Source: Pseudomonas khavaziana
Lineage (GTDB): Bacteria > Pseudomonadota > Gammaproteobacteria > Pseudomonadales > Pseudomonadaceae
NCBI RefSeq assembly: GCF_019145205.1
Contig: NZ_JAHSTT010000001.1
Span: 682,001-746,000 of the forward strand
Reading direction: 5' to 3'
DNA: 64,000 bases
Positions 41,879-50,283 of this stretch are shown piece after piece; position 1 is the first letter of the stretch, and each line of letters begins with the position of its first letter. The notes below the pieces were generated by a model, which saw nothing but the letters and a program-made list of their open reading frames with translations, was not told the DNA's origin and did no database searches. The position numbers and the translations under genes were made by a program.

Positions 41879-43027
41879 ATGAGCAGCACGTTCTTCATCC
41901 CCGCCGTCAACATCATGGGCAGCGACTGCCTCGACGAAGCCATGATCGCCATTCGCAATTATGGCTTTCGTAAAGCCTTGATCGTCACCGATTCCGGCCT
42001 GGCCAAAGCCGGCATGGCCAGCATGATCGCCGAGAAGCTGGCGATGCAGGATATCGATTCGGCGATCTACGACGGCGCCAGGCCCAACCCCACGGTGGAA
42101 AACGTCGAGAAGGGCCTGGCGCTGCTACAGCAAAATGCCTGCGATTTTGTGTTGTCCCTGGGCGGCGGCTCGCCCCATGACTGCGCCAAGGGCATCGCGC
42201 TTTGCGCCACCAACGGCGGGCGTATCGGCGATTACGAGGGCGTCGACCAATCGAGCAAGCCGCAACTGCCGCTCGTAGCTATCAACACCACCGCCGGCAC
42301 TGCCAGCGAGATGACACGGTTCTGCATCATCACCGACGAAACCCGCCACGTGAAAATGGCCATCGTCGATCGCAATGTTACGCCGCTGCTGTCGGTCAAT
42401 GACCCGGCGCTGATGGTCGGCATGCCCAAGGGGCTCACCGCTGCCACTGGCATGGATGCGCTGACCCACGCCATCGAAGCCTATGTGTCCACCGCCGCTA
42501 CGCCGATCACCGACGCCTGCGCCATCAAGGCCATCGAGCTGATCAGCGCCAACCTGCGTCTGGCGGTGCGCGATGGCAGTGACATGGCGGCACGGGAGAA
42601 CATGGCCTACGCGCAGTTTCTCGCCGGCATGGCCTTCAACAACGCGTCCCTGGGTTTTGTGCATGCCATGGCCCATCAGTTGGGCGGTTTGTACGACTTG
42701 CCCCATGGCGTGTGCAACGCGGTGTTATTGCCCCATGTGCAGAGCTTCAATGCCAGTGTCAGTGCCAAACGCCTGAGCGACGTGGCTCGTGCCCTCGGCG
42801 CGGATATCAAGGGCATCACGGTGGAAGAGGGCGCCCAGGCGGCCATCGCAGCGATTCGCCGCTTGTCCCAGGACGTGGATATTCCCGCTGGCCTGCGCGA
42901 GCTTGGCGCCAAATTGCAGGATATCCCGCTGCTGGCTGCCAATGCGCTGAAGGATGCGTGTGGGCTGACCAATCCACGGCGAGCTGATCAACGGCAGATC
43001 GAAGAGATTTTCCGTAGCGCGTTTTGA
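41879..43027 (+). CDS. yiaY: iron-containing alcohol dehydrogenase (YiaY-like)
   Basis: A 382-aa group III Fe-dependent NAD(P) alcohol dehydrogenase. The N-terminal [14 protein letters not shown] near residue 97 binds nucleotide, and the metal-ligand motifs [14 protein letters not shown] near 194 and [12 protein letters not shown] near 260 carry the His and Asp ligands. It reads almost like E. coli YiaY along its full length ([15 protein letters not shown]). The ATG at 41879 has GAGGATTGACC upstream. In fluorescent pseudomonads the related ErcA acts in alcohol-oxidation signalling, so that alternative name is possible. Confidence 0.9.
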   Translation: MSSTFFIPAVNIMGSDCLDEAMIAIRNYGFRKALIVTDSGLAKAGMASMIAEKLAMQDIDSAIYDGARPNPTVENVEKGLALLQQNACDFVLSLGGGSPHDCAKGIALCATNGGRIGDYEGVDQSSKPQLPLVAINTTAGTASEMTRFCIITDETRHVKMAIVDRNVTPLLSVNDPALMVGMPKGLTAATGMDALTHAIEAYVSTAATPITDACAIKAIELISANLRLAVRDGSDMAARENMAYAQFLAGMAFNNASLGFVHAMAHQLGGLYDLPHGVCNAVLLPHVQSFNASVSAKRLSDVARALGADIKGITVEEGAQAAIAAIRRLSQDVDIPAGLRELGAKLQDIPLLAANALKDACGLTNPRRADQRQIEEIFRSAF

Positions 43028-43042
43028 TAGGGGGCAGCCTTT

Positions 43043-43098
43043 AGCCGCAAGCGTTAAGCTGCACGCTGAATGCGTTTAACTTGAGCAAGCTTGCGGCT
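43043..43098. repeat. REP-like hairpin, AGCCGCAAGC type
   Basis: The 10-bp inverted repeat AGCCGCAAGC/GCTTGCGGCT has a 36-base loop that is itself partly paired (GCGTTAA and TTTAACTT). It is a third repeat type, unlike the two REPIN families. Confidence 0.65.
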
Positions 43099-43116
43099 TG
43101 CCGCTGAGGTCCCCCA

Positions 43117-43791
43117 ATGAGAGTTCTGTTATTCGGCGCCACCGGCATGGTCGGGCAGGGCGTGCTGCGCGAATGCCTGCTGGCGGCTGATGTGCAGGAA
43201 GTCGTCGCCGTCGGCCGTACGCCCCTGACCCAGGAACATGGCAAGCTGCACCAAGTGTTGCACAGCGACATGCTGGATTTCCAACCCCTGGAAAACCTGT
43301 TGCAAGGCTTTGACGCGTGTTTCTTCTGTCTCGGCGTTTCCTCGGCGGGCATGAACGAAGCGCGGTACACCCATCTCACCTATGACCTGACCCTGGTCGC
43401 TGCCAGTACGCTGGCGCGGCTTAATCCGCAGATGACCTTTATCTATGTGTCCGGTGCCGGCACGGACAGTTCCGAAGCCGGCAAGTCGATGTGGGCCCGG
43501 GTCAAGGGCAAGACCGAGAATGCCTTGCTGCGAGTGCCGTTCAAGGCGGTGTACCTGTTCCGTCCGGGGATTATCCAGCCGTTGCATGGTGTGCGTTCGA
43601 AAACGCCGCTGTACCAATCTTTCTACAGCGTGCTCGGGCCTGTGCTCTCGTTTGTGCGTCGGATAAAACCGGCTTGGGTGGTAAGCACCGAGACCGTCGG
43701 CCGGGCGATGTTGCAAGCCGCCAGCCATGGCGCGCCGCAGCCGGTGGTGGAGCAGGCCGAGATCAATCGCCTGGCTGTCGAGCGCCGTTGA
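43117..43791 (+). CDS. NAD(P)-binding Rossmann protein, atypical SDR (HTATIP2-like)
   Basis: A 224-aa atypical short-chain dehydrogenase-like protein. The N-terminal dinucleotide motif GATGMVGQGVLRE lies at residues 7-19, and a FCLGVSSAGMNEARYTHLTY segment lies near 68. It lacks the catalytic Tyr-x3-Lys motif, so it is probably a regulatory or oxidoreductase-like protein. The start is the ATG at 43117 with GAGGTCCCCC upstream. No operon partner is apparent. Confidence 0.8.
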   Translation: MRVLLFGATGMVGQGVLRECLLAADVQEVVAVGRTPLTQEHGKLHQVLHSDMLDFQPLENLLQGFDACFFCLGVSSAGMNEARYTHLTYDLTLVAASTLARLNPQMTFIYVSGAGTDSSEAGKSMWARVKGKTENALLRVPFKAVYLFRPGIIQPLHGVRSKTPLYQSFYSVLGPVLSFVRRIKPAWVVSTETVGRAMLQAASHGAPQPVVEQAEINRLAVERR

Positions 43792-43814
43792 CGTTGCACA
43801 AACGCTCGATCTGA

Positions 43815-44303
43815 TCAGCCGGTAGTTGCCAGCGCCCGGGCGGGTGCTGCGCTGAACTGAATCAACGCCACGCCGCCGATCAACAACACCGCTCCCAGCA
43901 CCCGTGGCGTATTCAGTTGGCGTTCCACCAGGCCGAACAGACCAAAATGGTCGAGCAGCAACGACGCAAGAATCTGCCCGGCCATGGCCAACGCAATAAA
44001 CCCCGATGCGCCCAGCTTGGGCAGCAGCATCAACGCCAACGAAATAAAACACACGCCGAACGCACCGCCGGCCCACATCCACAAGGGTGCCTTGCTGATA
44101 AAGGCCAGGCTCGGCAGTGGTAAACGCAGCGCCACCATCACCGGCAGCAACACGATGATGCTTACCAGCAGGGACGCCAGGGTGGCCCACAACGGATGCC
44201 CAAGCCCGCGCCCGAGGTTGGCGTTGATCGCACTTTGAAACGGCACCACCGCCCCTGCAATCACCGCCAACGCTAACAAACCCAACCAATGCAACGTCGT
44301 CAT
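43815..44303 (-). CDS. DMT-superfamily transporter, YdcZ/DUF606 type
   Basis: A 162-aa protein with about five transmembrane helices. A typical YdcZ start TTLHWLGLLALAVIAGAVVP is followed by FQSAINANLGRGLGHPLWAT, and the family LGASGFIALAMAGQILASLL lies near 95. It is a half-size transporter that usually dimerises; the substrate is unknown. The start at 44303 is preferred over 44348. It is transcribed divergently from the LysR gene (68-bp gap), so it may be the regulator's target. Confidence 0.85.
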   Translation of the reverse strand: MTTLHWLGLLALAVIAGAVVPFQSAINANLGRGLGHPLWATLASLLVSIIVLLPVMVALRLPLPSLAFISKAPLWMWAGGAFGVCFISLALMLLPKLGASGFIALAMAGQILASLLLDHFGLFGLVERQLNTPRVLGAVLLIGGVALIQFSAAPARALATTG

Positions 44304-44371
44304 TTCAAATCTCCCAGAGGTTTTGCTGGACTCTAGGCTATTCGTCACGCAAATTTAAATTCCAAATTTTT

Positions 44372-45298
44372 ATGCCGAGCATGCAGCTGATGAATGACCT
44401 GCGCCGCATCGATCTGAACCTGCTGGTGATTCTCGACGCCTTGCTCAGCGAGCAACATGTCACCCGCGCTGCCGAGCGCCTGCACCTGAGTCAGCCGGCA
44501 GTCAGCCATGCGTTGGCGCGCTTGCGCGATATGCTCGGTGACCCGTTGCTGGTGCGCCAGGGCGGTACACTGATCCCAACGGCTCGTGCCCTGGAGCTGG
44601 CGGCGCCGTTGACCGAAGCCCTTGCCCAAGTGCAGGCGCTGCTGGCACCGAATCGTTTTGACCCTGTCTCGGCCAAGCGCCGGTTTCGTGTGGCGATGTC
44701 GGACTACAGCGCGGCGATTATCCTGCCCAGCTTGGTCCGCGTTCTACGCCATGAAGCGCCCGGCATCGATCTGCAGATCATCCAGGCCAGCCGTGAAGGT
44801 ATGGTCGACGGCGTGCTCAATGGCGATCTCGACCTGGCGGCTGGCGTATTCCCCGATATGCCCGCCGAACTGCGTACTACGCCTTTGTTTGAAGAGCATT
44901 ACACCTGCCTGGTCGACCGCAGCAGCCTTGCACCCAGCGGCGTGCTCGACTTGCCGACTTACCTCGCACGCCCCCATGTGCTGCTGGAGATGCGTGGCAG
45001 TGGCACGCCGGAAATCGAACGGGCACTGAGGGCAATACGTGAACGGCGGCATGTGGCGATCAGCTTGCCGCATTGGGGCGTGGCGCCACAGTTGATCGAG
45101 GGCACGGACCTGATTTTGACGGTGTCGTCCCGCGGTTTACTGGATATCGATCATGCACGCCTGTTGACCGTGCCGCCGCCCTTTCATATTCCGTCATTTG
45201 CCTTTGAGCTGGCCTGGCATGCGCGGCGGGGTGGGGATTCGGGGTTGCAGTGGTTGATTGGGCGGGTGCGGAGTGTATTGTCAGACGGTCACCAATAA
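44372..45298 (+). CDS. LysR-family transcriptional regulator
   Basis: A 308-aa regulator. The winged HTH lies at about residues 10-70 (LRRIDLNLLVILDALLSEQH, LHLSQPAVSHALARLRD), and the effector-binding domain follows (RFRVAMSDYSAAIILPSLV near residue 110). The NodD/NahR subgroup is suggested by the N-terminal DLNLL pattern. Start choice is uncertain: ATGs at 44372 and 44390 both lack a strong ribosome site. It is divergent from the YdcZ-type transporter. Confidence 0.88.
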   Translation: MPSMQLMNDLRRIDLNLLVILDALLSEQHVTRAAERLHLSQPAVSHALARLRDMLGDPLLVRQGGTLIPTARALELAAPLTEALAQVQALLAPNRFDPVSAKRRFRVAMSDYSAAIILPSLVRVLRHEAPGIDLQIIQASREGMVDGVLNGDLDLAAGVFPDMPAELRTTPLFEEHYTCLVDRSSLAPSGVLDLPTYLARPHVLLEMRGSGTPEIERALRAIRERRHVAISLPHWGVAPQLIEGTDLILTVSSRGLLDIDHARLLTVPPPFHIPSFAFELAWHARRGGDSGLQWLIGRVRSVLSDGHQ

Positions 45299-45313
45299 CC
45301 ACGGGAAATCTAC

Positions 45314-45730
45314 ATGCTCAGCGGCTTTAACCACCTGACCCTGGCCGTGACCGATGTGCCGCGCAGCGTCAGTTTTTATCATGAGTTGTTGCACCTCCGG
45401 CTTGACGCCACCTGGGACAACGGTGCCTACCTGTCATTACCCGGCCTGTGGCTTTGCCTGTCACTGGACCCGTTGCGTCCGAGCGTGCCAGCGGCGGACT
45501 ATACCCACTATGCGTTCACCGTCGAGGCCGCTCTTTTCGCCGCGCTGGTCGACCGCCTGCGGGCGGCTGGCGTGCAGGAGTGGCGCGACAACCGCAGCGA
45601 AGGCGCGTCGTTTTATTTCCTCGATCCTGACGGCCATAAACTGGAGGCCCATGTCGGCGACTTGGCCTCGCGCCTGCGAGCGTGTCGCGCCAAGCCTTAT
45701 GTGGGAATGAAGTTTTACCCGTCGCGCTGA
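45314..45730 (+). CDS. fosA: fosfomycin resistance glutathione transferase
   Basis: A 138-aa glyoxalase/VOC-fold metalloenzyme that adds glutathione to the epoxide of fosfomycin. Metal ligands and substrate motifs match Pseudomonas FosA: His7 in [12 protein letters not shown], His in [11 protein letters not shown] near 64, Glu in [14 protein letters not shown] near 110, and the [12 protein letters not shown] strand. Chromosomal copies are common in the genus. It lies 15 bases after the LysR gene. Confidence 0.92.
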   Translation: MLSGFNHLTLAVTDVPRSVSFYHELLHLRLDATWDNGAYLSLPGLWLCLSLDPLRPSVPAADYTHYAFTVEAALFAALVDRLRAAGVQEWRDNRSEGASFYFLDPDGHKLEAHVGDLASRLRACRAKPYVGMKFYPSR

Positions 45731-45775
45731 AACATGCAGAATCAATCACCTTCACACGTCTGTCAGAGCCTACCT

Positions 45776-46417
45776 ATGACCCCCTCCTTGCTGCTCGCCG
45801 TCCTTGCATCGGGTTTTATCTACGGTATTACCCCTGGCCCGGGTGTCTTGGCTGTGTTCGGCATCGGCGCTGCCCGTGGTCGACGTGCCGGGGCGGGTTT
45901 CCTGTGTGGGCATTTGCTCGGCGATGTGGTGTGGTGCAGCACGGCGCTGATTGCCATCGTCGGTGCGCGGGAAGTCGGCAGCAGCGCGTTCGATGTACTG
46001 GGTGTGCTCAGCGGTGTGTATCTGTTCTGGCTCGGCTGGCGGGCGATCCGCACCCAGCGCCGCAGCGGCGATGCGCCCCAGGGCGCGGCGCGGCATCCGT
46101 TCTGGCATGGCATTCTGTTCGGCCTGACCAACCCCAAGGCGTATCCGGTTGCCGTGGCGACCTTCACGGCGTTGCTGTCCAGCCGTGCAGAGTTGCTGAC
46201 CTGGTCGATGCTGCCCTCGCTGATCTTCCTGAGCTTTATCGGTGGCCTGCTGGCCTACGCGATTCTGATCGGCGTGGTTGGCGCCCAGCGGGTGCGTACG
46301 GTGTATCAGCGTCATGAAATCCTGATCACCCGGCTCTGCGGCGTGATGTTTATCGGCTTCGCCATCAATGCCCTGGCGCACGCGCTGCCGGGCCTGTTCG
46401 GCAATAAACCGGCCTGA
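45776..46417 (+). CDS. LysE-family amino acid/homoserine exporter
   Basis: A 213-aa protein with six predicted transmembrane helices. The LysE/RhtB signature GITPGPGVLAVFGIGAARGR lies near residues 17-36, and FGLTNPKAYPVAVATF near 125 is a second family motif. It exports amino acids or quorum-related compounds; specificity is not readable. The ATG at 45776 is preferred over the upstream in-frame ATG at 45734, which adds a polar 14-residue leader. Confidence 0.87.
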   Translation: MTPSLLLAVLASGFIYGITPGPGVLAVFGIGAARGRRAGAGFLCGHLLGDVVWCSTALIAIVGAREVGSSAFDVLGVLSGVYLFWLGWRAIRTQRRSGDAPQGAARHPFWHGILFGLTNPKAYPVAVATFTALLSSRAELLTWSMLPSLIFLSFIGGLLAYAILIGVVGAQRVRTVYQRHEILITRLCGVMFIGFAINALAHALPGLFGNKPA

Positions 46418-46537
46418 CGCATCCACGACCGTTCGTCGCACTGGCAGGTTTTTTCTAAACCTTTGCCGCGCAAAAAATTCCAACTCAGGGCGGGGCATGT
46501 TTTCCCCGCACTTATTTTTGCCCTGGAGGAACCCATC

Positions 46538-47065
46538 ATGAGCCGCATGGCTATCCGGTTACGCACCGCCAGTTTCGCGATGCTGCTGGGCCTCGGCGCC
46601 AGCAATGCTTTCGCCCAGTCGCCTGCCGAATTCATCGAGCAGGCTTCGGCCAAAGGCATGGCCGATATCGAAACCAGTCGCATGGCCCACGCCAAGACCT
46701 CATCCCAAGAGATCAAGGACTACACCATCGAGGTCATCAACGAACGTACCCTGGCCAACCAGCACTTGGCAGCCATCGCCAAGAAGCTCGACTTGCCGGT
46801 AGCACCTCGGGAAAAGATCGTTGATAAAGCCGAAACCCTGATGCCCGAACTCAAGGACGGCGACTCCTTTGACGCTGCCTACACCGCACAACAGATCAAG
46901 GAAAACGAGGACGCTATCGCCCTGTTCAAGAAAGAAGGTGCCGCGTCGGATGTGCCGGAAATAAAAGCGCTCGTGGATGAAACACTGCCCAAGCTCGAAG
47001 AGCGTCTGCAAAAAGCCCGGGCCCTGGCATCGACCTATGGCAAGGGGCATCAAGGTGATGGCTGA
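46538..47065 (+). CDS. DUF4142 family exported protein
   Basis: A 175-aa secreted or periplasmic helical protein. A signal peptide (SRMAIRLRTASFAMLLGLGA then SNAFA, cleavage before QSPAEF) is followed by a ferritin-like four-helix DUF4142 core (SAKGMADIETSRMAHAKTSS, NQHLAAIAKKLDLPVAP). The start at 46538 follows a strong GGAGGA. It is likely envelope-stress related, judging from family members. It has its own terminator at 47082. Confidence 0.85.
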   Translation: MSRMAIRLRTASFAMLLGLGASNAFAQSPAEFIEQASAKGMADIETSRMAHAKTSSQEIKDYTIEVINERTLANQHLAAIAKKLDLPVAPREKIVDKAETLMPELKDGDSFDAAYTAQQIKENEDAIALFKKEGAASDVPEIKALVDETLPKLEERLQKARALASTYGKGHQGDG

Positions 47066-47081
47066 GGTTATTACGTGAAAT

Positions 47082-47121
47082 AAAAAAACGGCGATTGGAT
47101 CACTCCAACCGCCGTTTTTTT
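47082..47121. terminator. bidirectional terminator between DUF4142 and iron permease genes
   Basis: A GC stem (ACGGC with GCCGT, plus TTGGA with TCCAA) flanked by seven A and eight T residues. It reaches the stop codon of the convergent iron permease gene. Confidence 0.85.
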
Positions 47122-47547
47122 TCAGGCCTGGTGCAGGTCAGTCTTGATCTGCGCTGCATCGTCGGCCGCGGCCCCGCAACTGCTGTTCAAACTCACCTTG
47201 TCGCTGCTGCCAATGCTGCGGTACTCCTTGCGCAGTCTTTCAAGTTCTTTGCGGTCCAGGCCATCCAGGCTGAGCACGGCATTCTGTGCGTCCTTGGATG
47301 CGCGCAAGAGTTCATCGATCTTGATATGCAGGATGTCGTTATCCCGGTTTTGCGTGTTCTGAATCAGGAACACCATCAGGAAGGTGATGATGGTGGTCGA
47401 GGTGTTGATGATCAGTTGCCAGGTGTCGTTGTAGTGAAAGTACGGCCCGCTCAGACTCCATAGGAGAATCAGCGCGACTGCCGCGTAGAAGGTCCTGGGA
47501 CTGCCTGCCCAACGGGACAGGGTTTGGGAGACTGCAGAGAATTTCAT
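47122..47547 (-). CDS. low-affinity iron permease family protein
   Basis: A 141-aa membrane protein. It has two hydrophobic helices (FYAAVALILLWSLSGPYF near 21-38 and WQLIINTSTTIITFLMVFLI near 43-62), the family NTQNRDNDILHIKIDELLRAS motif, and an acidic cytoplasmic tail. The family is named from a yeast-like iron permease domain; direct iron transport by the bacterial members is unproven. It is monocistronic and converges on the DUF4142 gene. Confidence 0.82.
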   Translation of the reverse strand: MKFSAVSQTLSRWAGSPRTFYAAVALILLWSLSGPYFHYNDTWQLIINTSTTIITFLMVFLIQNTQNRDNDILHIKIDELLRASKDAQNAVLSLDGLDRKELERLRKEYRSIGSSDKVSLNSSCGAAADDAAQIKTDLHQA

Positions 47548-47725
47548 GACCGTTTTTCCTCAAAAAGGGTGATGAAAATACTGACCGCGGGCAGTCGCTG
47601 AAATTTCTTTTTACAACTTAGCATGTGCACAAAATTGAGCGTTTTTCTGCCAGGTATTTAGGCATGAACCTACGGCGTCCTGAAACGGCCAGAGCAAGAC
47701 TGGGTTTTTTATCTGGAAATTGCCC

Positions 47726-48508
47726 ATGCGTGCTGACCCTGCTTTTGAACTGGACACACTTTATCACCTGACCGAAGACCATTATTTTGCCGCCACCTGC
47801 CTGACGCATCACCGCTACTGCGCAGCCATCAACGCGTATTTTATTGACGAGGATGATTTCCCGTTGAATTTGCTGTTTATTCGTCTTGGCAGCGGTCCGT
47901 TGGGAGATGAAATGGCTGCGACACTCGAGCTGATCCGACGCACCCTGATTGAAGTACGCCTAGTGATTCATGAGCAAAAGGTCGAGGGCTTGCGCGAATT
48001 GCTTGCCGGGCTCGATTTTCAGCCCGCTGAAAAGACTACGGCGATGGTGCTCCAATTGTCAGCGCTTATTCCATCAGAGGGTGAGGGTGATGTGCAGGTC
48101 CGCCTGACACGGGATTTGAATGAGTGGGCCGTTCCGCTTGGCAATGCGTACGCGATGCTGCCCGAGGTGGCTGCGCATTATCAGGCCCGACACCAGAGGG
48201 CCCTTGACGCTGGTGAAAGCCTTTATCACTTCACCCTGTCCGCCGAGGGGCAGGTGAGCTGCTCTTTGACCTTGTCGCTATGCAATGGAGAGGCCCGGCT
48301 TAATGATGTTGGCACGCTCATTAACTCGCGCGGGAGAGGCTATGCCACGCGTTTGATCCAAGAGGCCCTGAATCATGCGTCGAGCCTGGGCGCCCAGCGA
48401 TGCTTTCTCGAGGCATCGGAGGGCGCCGTCCCGCTGTATCGCAAGTTGGGTTTCGAGCGTTTATTCGACTACCGGGCTTTTGTTCGCGTGGCTGTACCAG
48501 GCCTATGA
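47726..48508 (+). CDS. GNAT-family N-acetyltransferase
   Basis: A 260-aa protein. The C-terminal GNAT domain has the acetyl-CoA pyrophosphate-loop pattern NSRGRGYATRLIQEALNHA near residue 198 and LYRKLGFERLFDYRAFVRV at the end. The N-terminal half, also about 110 aa, has a degenerate GNAT-like shape. The ATG at 47726 follows a weak ribosome site. The substrate is unknown. Confidence 0.82.
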   Translation: MRADPAFELDTLYHLTEDHYFAATCLTHHRYCAAINAYFIDEDDFPLNLLFIRLGSGPLGDEMAATLELIRRTLIEVRLVIHEQKVEGLRELLAGLDFQPAEKTTAMVLQLSALIPSEGEGDVQVRLTRDLNEWAVPLGNAYAMLPEVAAHYQARHQRALDAGESLYHFTLSAEGQVSCSLTLSLCNGEARLNDVGTLINSRGRGYATRLIQEALNHASSLGAQRCFLEASEGAVPLYRKLGFERLFDYRAFVRVAVPGL

Positions 48509-49009
48509 TCAGAAAGCCATTTTGACTTGGCCGCGATCTTCGAGGGTCAACAGATACTGTTTGGCCTCAAGCCCTCCTGCAAACCCGGTCAGCCCGCCCG
48601 ATGCACCCACCACGCGATGGCACGGTGCGATGATCGAGATCGGATTACGCCCGTTGGCGGCGCCTACTGCACGCACGGCCTTCGGGTTGCCGATCTGCTG
48701 GGCGATCTGGCTGTAGCTGCGGGTTTCGCCGAACGGAATGGTCAATAGGGCCTGCCAGACTTGCTTTTGAAAGTCGGTGCCCGCGAAGTCCAGTTCCAGC
48801 TCGAACTGATTGCGCGTTCCAGCAAAGTATTCCGTCAATTGGCGCTCGGTTTCCAACAGCACCGGGTTGTGGTTGGCCTCGATCAATTCACCCAGGCGCA
48901 CGCGGTTGGCACGTTCTGCTTCCCAAAGGATAGCGCTGAGTTTGCCCTCACGCGCCACCAGCGTAAGTTCACCGACGGGGGAGGGCATGAGCTTGTAGTG
49001 GTAAGTCAT
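48509..49009 (-). CDS. ogt: methylated-DNA--protein-cysteine methyltransferase
   Basis: A 166-aa DNA repair protein that removes methyl groups from O6-methylguanine onto its own Cys. The active-site motif APCHRVVGASG lies near residue 127-137, and the DNA-binding GETRSYSQIAQQIGNPKAVR near 95 is conserved. Length fits Ogt rather than Ada (no N-terminal Ada domain). The start at 49009 has CGAGGAGCC upstream. Its stop abuts the end of the convergent GNAT gene. Confidence 0.92.
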   Translation of the reverse strand: MTYHYKLMPSPVGELTLVAREGKLSAILWEAERANRVRLGELIEANHNPVLLETERQLTEYFAGTRNQFELELDFAGTDFQKQVWQALLTIPFGETRSYSQIAQQIGNPKAVRAVGAANGRNPISIIAPCHRVVGASGGLTGFAGGLEAKQYLLTLEDRGQVKMAF

Positions 49010-49107
49010 GAGCAGGCTCCTCGAAAGGGCGTTAATGGGATGACGCTACTGTAGCTGCACCTGCTGGCGAGGAAACTACGTTTCTTGCGGTCAAATTCGT
49101 CGCCAGG

Positions 49108-49461
49108 CTAGAAGTTCCAGTAAACCCAACTGGAATAGTACGGGTACCAATAGAGCCATGAGATCCAATAGAGCGCCACGAGCACTGATGCATGACCCAT
49201 CGCCAACGAAATCACATTGAGCACGGTCATGATCAGCGCGAAAAGCGTCACGCGCCGGCTGGCATGGCGCGAGGCGAACCTTACGCCGTAAACCGATGCT
49301 GCAATCGATCCGAGTATCAGTAACCAGCCAAGGGGAAATGGCAGCCTTAAAAACGAGACCAGCAGCGGCACCACTACCACCCAGCCAACCACTTGACGCA
49401 GGATAGGTTTTCCAAGCATGGGGTGCTCCGGATCTCTGAATCGACGAGCTGACATCATCAC
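49108..49461 (-). CDS. small membrane protein of unknown function
   Basis: A 117-aa protein with three or four predicted transmembrane helices (VVGWVVVVPLLVSFL, PLGWLLILGSIAASVYGV, LFALIMTVLNVISLAMG, LVALYWISWLYWYPYY) and a very aromatic C-terminus. I do not recognise a family. The start may be 49461 or the second Met a few codons on. No operon partner is evident. Confidence 0.65.
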   Translation of the reverse strand: MMMSARRFRDPEHPMLGKPILRQVVGWVVVVPLLVSFLRLPFPLGWLLILGSIAASVYGVRFASRHASRRVTLFALIMTVLNVISLAMGHASVLVALYWISWLYWYPYYSSWVYWNF

Positions 49462-49501
49462 GATGTGTATTCGTCACCACCGTAAGATTTTACTTAGGTA
49501 A

Positions 49502-49912
49502 TTACCGGTCCTGCTGCAATACCTTGAGCGCTGCCGACGCCAGGAACCCCGAGCGGCTTTTTTCTTCCGGATGACTCAACACATATTCATCGATGCGATT
49601 CAACAGGTACCCCGGCAGGGTGATGTTGAGTTTTTGCGCCTTGCCCAGGTACTTGGTGACATCGATGTCCACTACTGCCCACGTGCAGCCGGCGTACTGT
49701 GGGTTGGCGGCATGCAGGGTGACTTTCTGGGCGCTGGGGATCGGGGCGCCATCTTCTGCCAGGATCTCGAAGTGCCCCTCGATGGCTTCGCGGGCCATCG
49801 CCATGGCGTCGTCCAGGTCATCGCCGGCGGAGTAGCAACCTGGAATATCCGGGACCTCCACGCCCCACGCGTGGTCCTTGTCACCGGTTGAAATTGCGAT
49901 GGGGTAAAGCAT
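49502..49912 (-). CDS. hicB: HicB-family antitoxin
   Basis: A 136-aa antitoxin. The N-terminal HicB RNase H-like fold (YPIAISTGDKDHAWGVEVPD near residues 3-22, then IPGCYSAGDDLDDAMAMAREAIEGH) is followed by a C-terminal ribbon-helix-helix DNA-binding domain (KLNITLPGYLLNRIDEYVLS near 95-130). It lies 22 bases after hicA on the same strand, with GGAGGG before its ATG. It would neutralise HicA and repress the operon, probably through the inverted repeat upstream of hicA. Confidence 0.92.
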   Translation of the reverse strand: MLYPIAISTGDKDHAWGVEVPDIPGCYSAGDDLDDAMAMAREAIEGHFEILAEDGAPIPSAQKVTLHAANPQYAGCTWAVVDIDVTKYLGKAQKLNITLPGYLLNRIDEYVLSHPEEKSRSGFLASAALKVLQQDR

Positions 49913-49934
49913 GTGTGTTGCCCTCCAGGGACGG

Positions 49935-50117
49935 TTAACTCAACAGAGCCTGTTTCAAGATGCTCTTGGCGGTCTTATCCAGCAGGTCCTTTTTTGGATG
50001 AGGGATCGTTACCAACCCTGGCTTCGTCGGGTGCTTGCAATGGTGATGACTGCCCCTGATGCGTACAAGATACCAACCGTCTGCAACGATATGACCGATC
50101 AAATATCGACTGTCCAC
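49935..50117 (-). CDS. hicA: HicA-family mRNA interferase toxin
   Basis: A 60-aa double-stranded-RNA-binding-fold toxin that cleaves mRNA. The catalytic His lies in IRGSHHHCKHPTKPGLVTIP near residues 20-39. The residue after HHH is Cys, where I recall Phe in close relatives. The start is GTG (50117), 4 bases after AAGGAGG, an unusually strong ribosome site. It is upstream of hicB in the operon, the common order. Confidence 0.9.
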   Translation of the reverse strand: MDSRYLIGHIVADGWYLVRIRGSHHHCKHPTKPGLVTIPHPKKDLLDKTAKSILKQALLS

Positions 50118-50141
50118 ATCACCTCCTTGTGGTGTGTGTTG

Positions 50142-50158
50142 GTGGTGACTATAACCAC
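50142..50158 (-). promoter_or_regulatory. inverted repeat upstream of hicAB (likely HicB operator)
   Basis: GTGGTGACTATAACCAC, 25 bases before the hicA GTG, is a palindrome with 5-bp arms GTGGT/ACCAC. The ribbon-helix-helix domain of HicB is expected to bind it. Confidence 0.55.
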
Positions 50159-50283
50159 TGAAAAAAAATAATCAACACGCTACCTACCAGCGGTAGCTGT
50201 GCGGTTTTTCAGTAAGCGTTGAATAAAGTGTATGGGCGCGCATCCAAGGCGGAGTGGAGAGGTATTGCAAGGATTTTCAGGGG

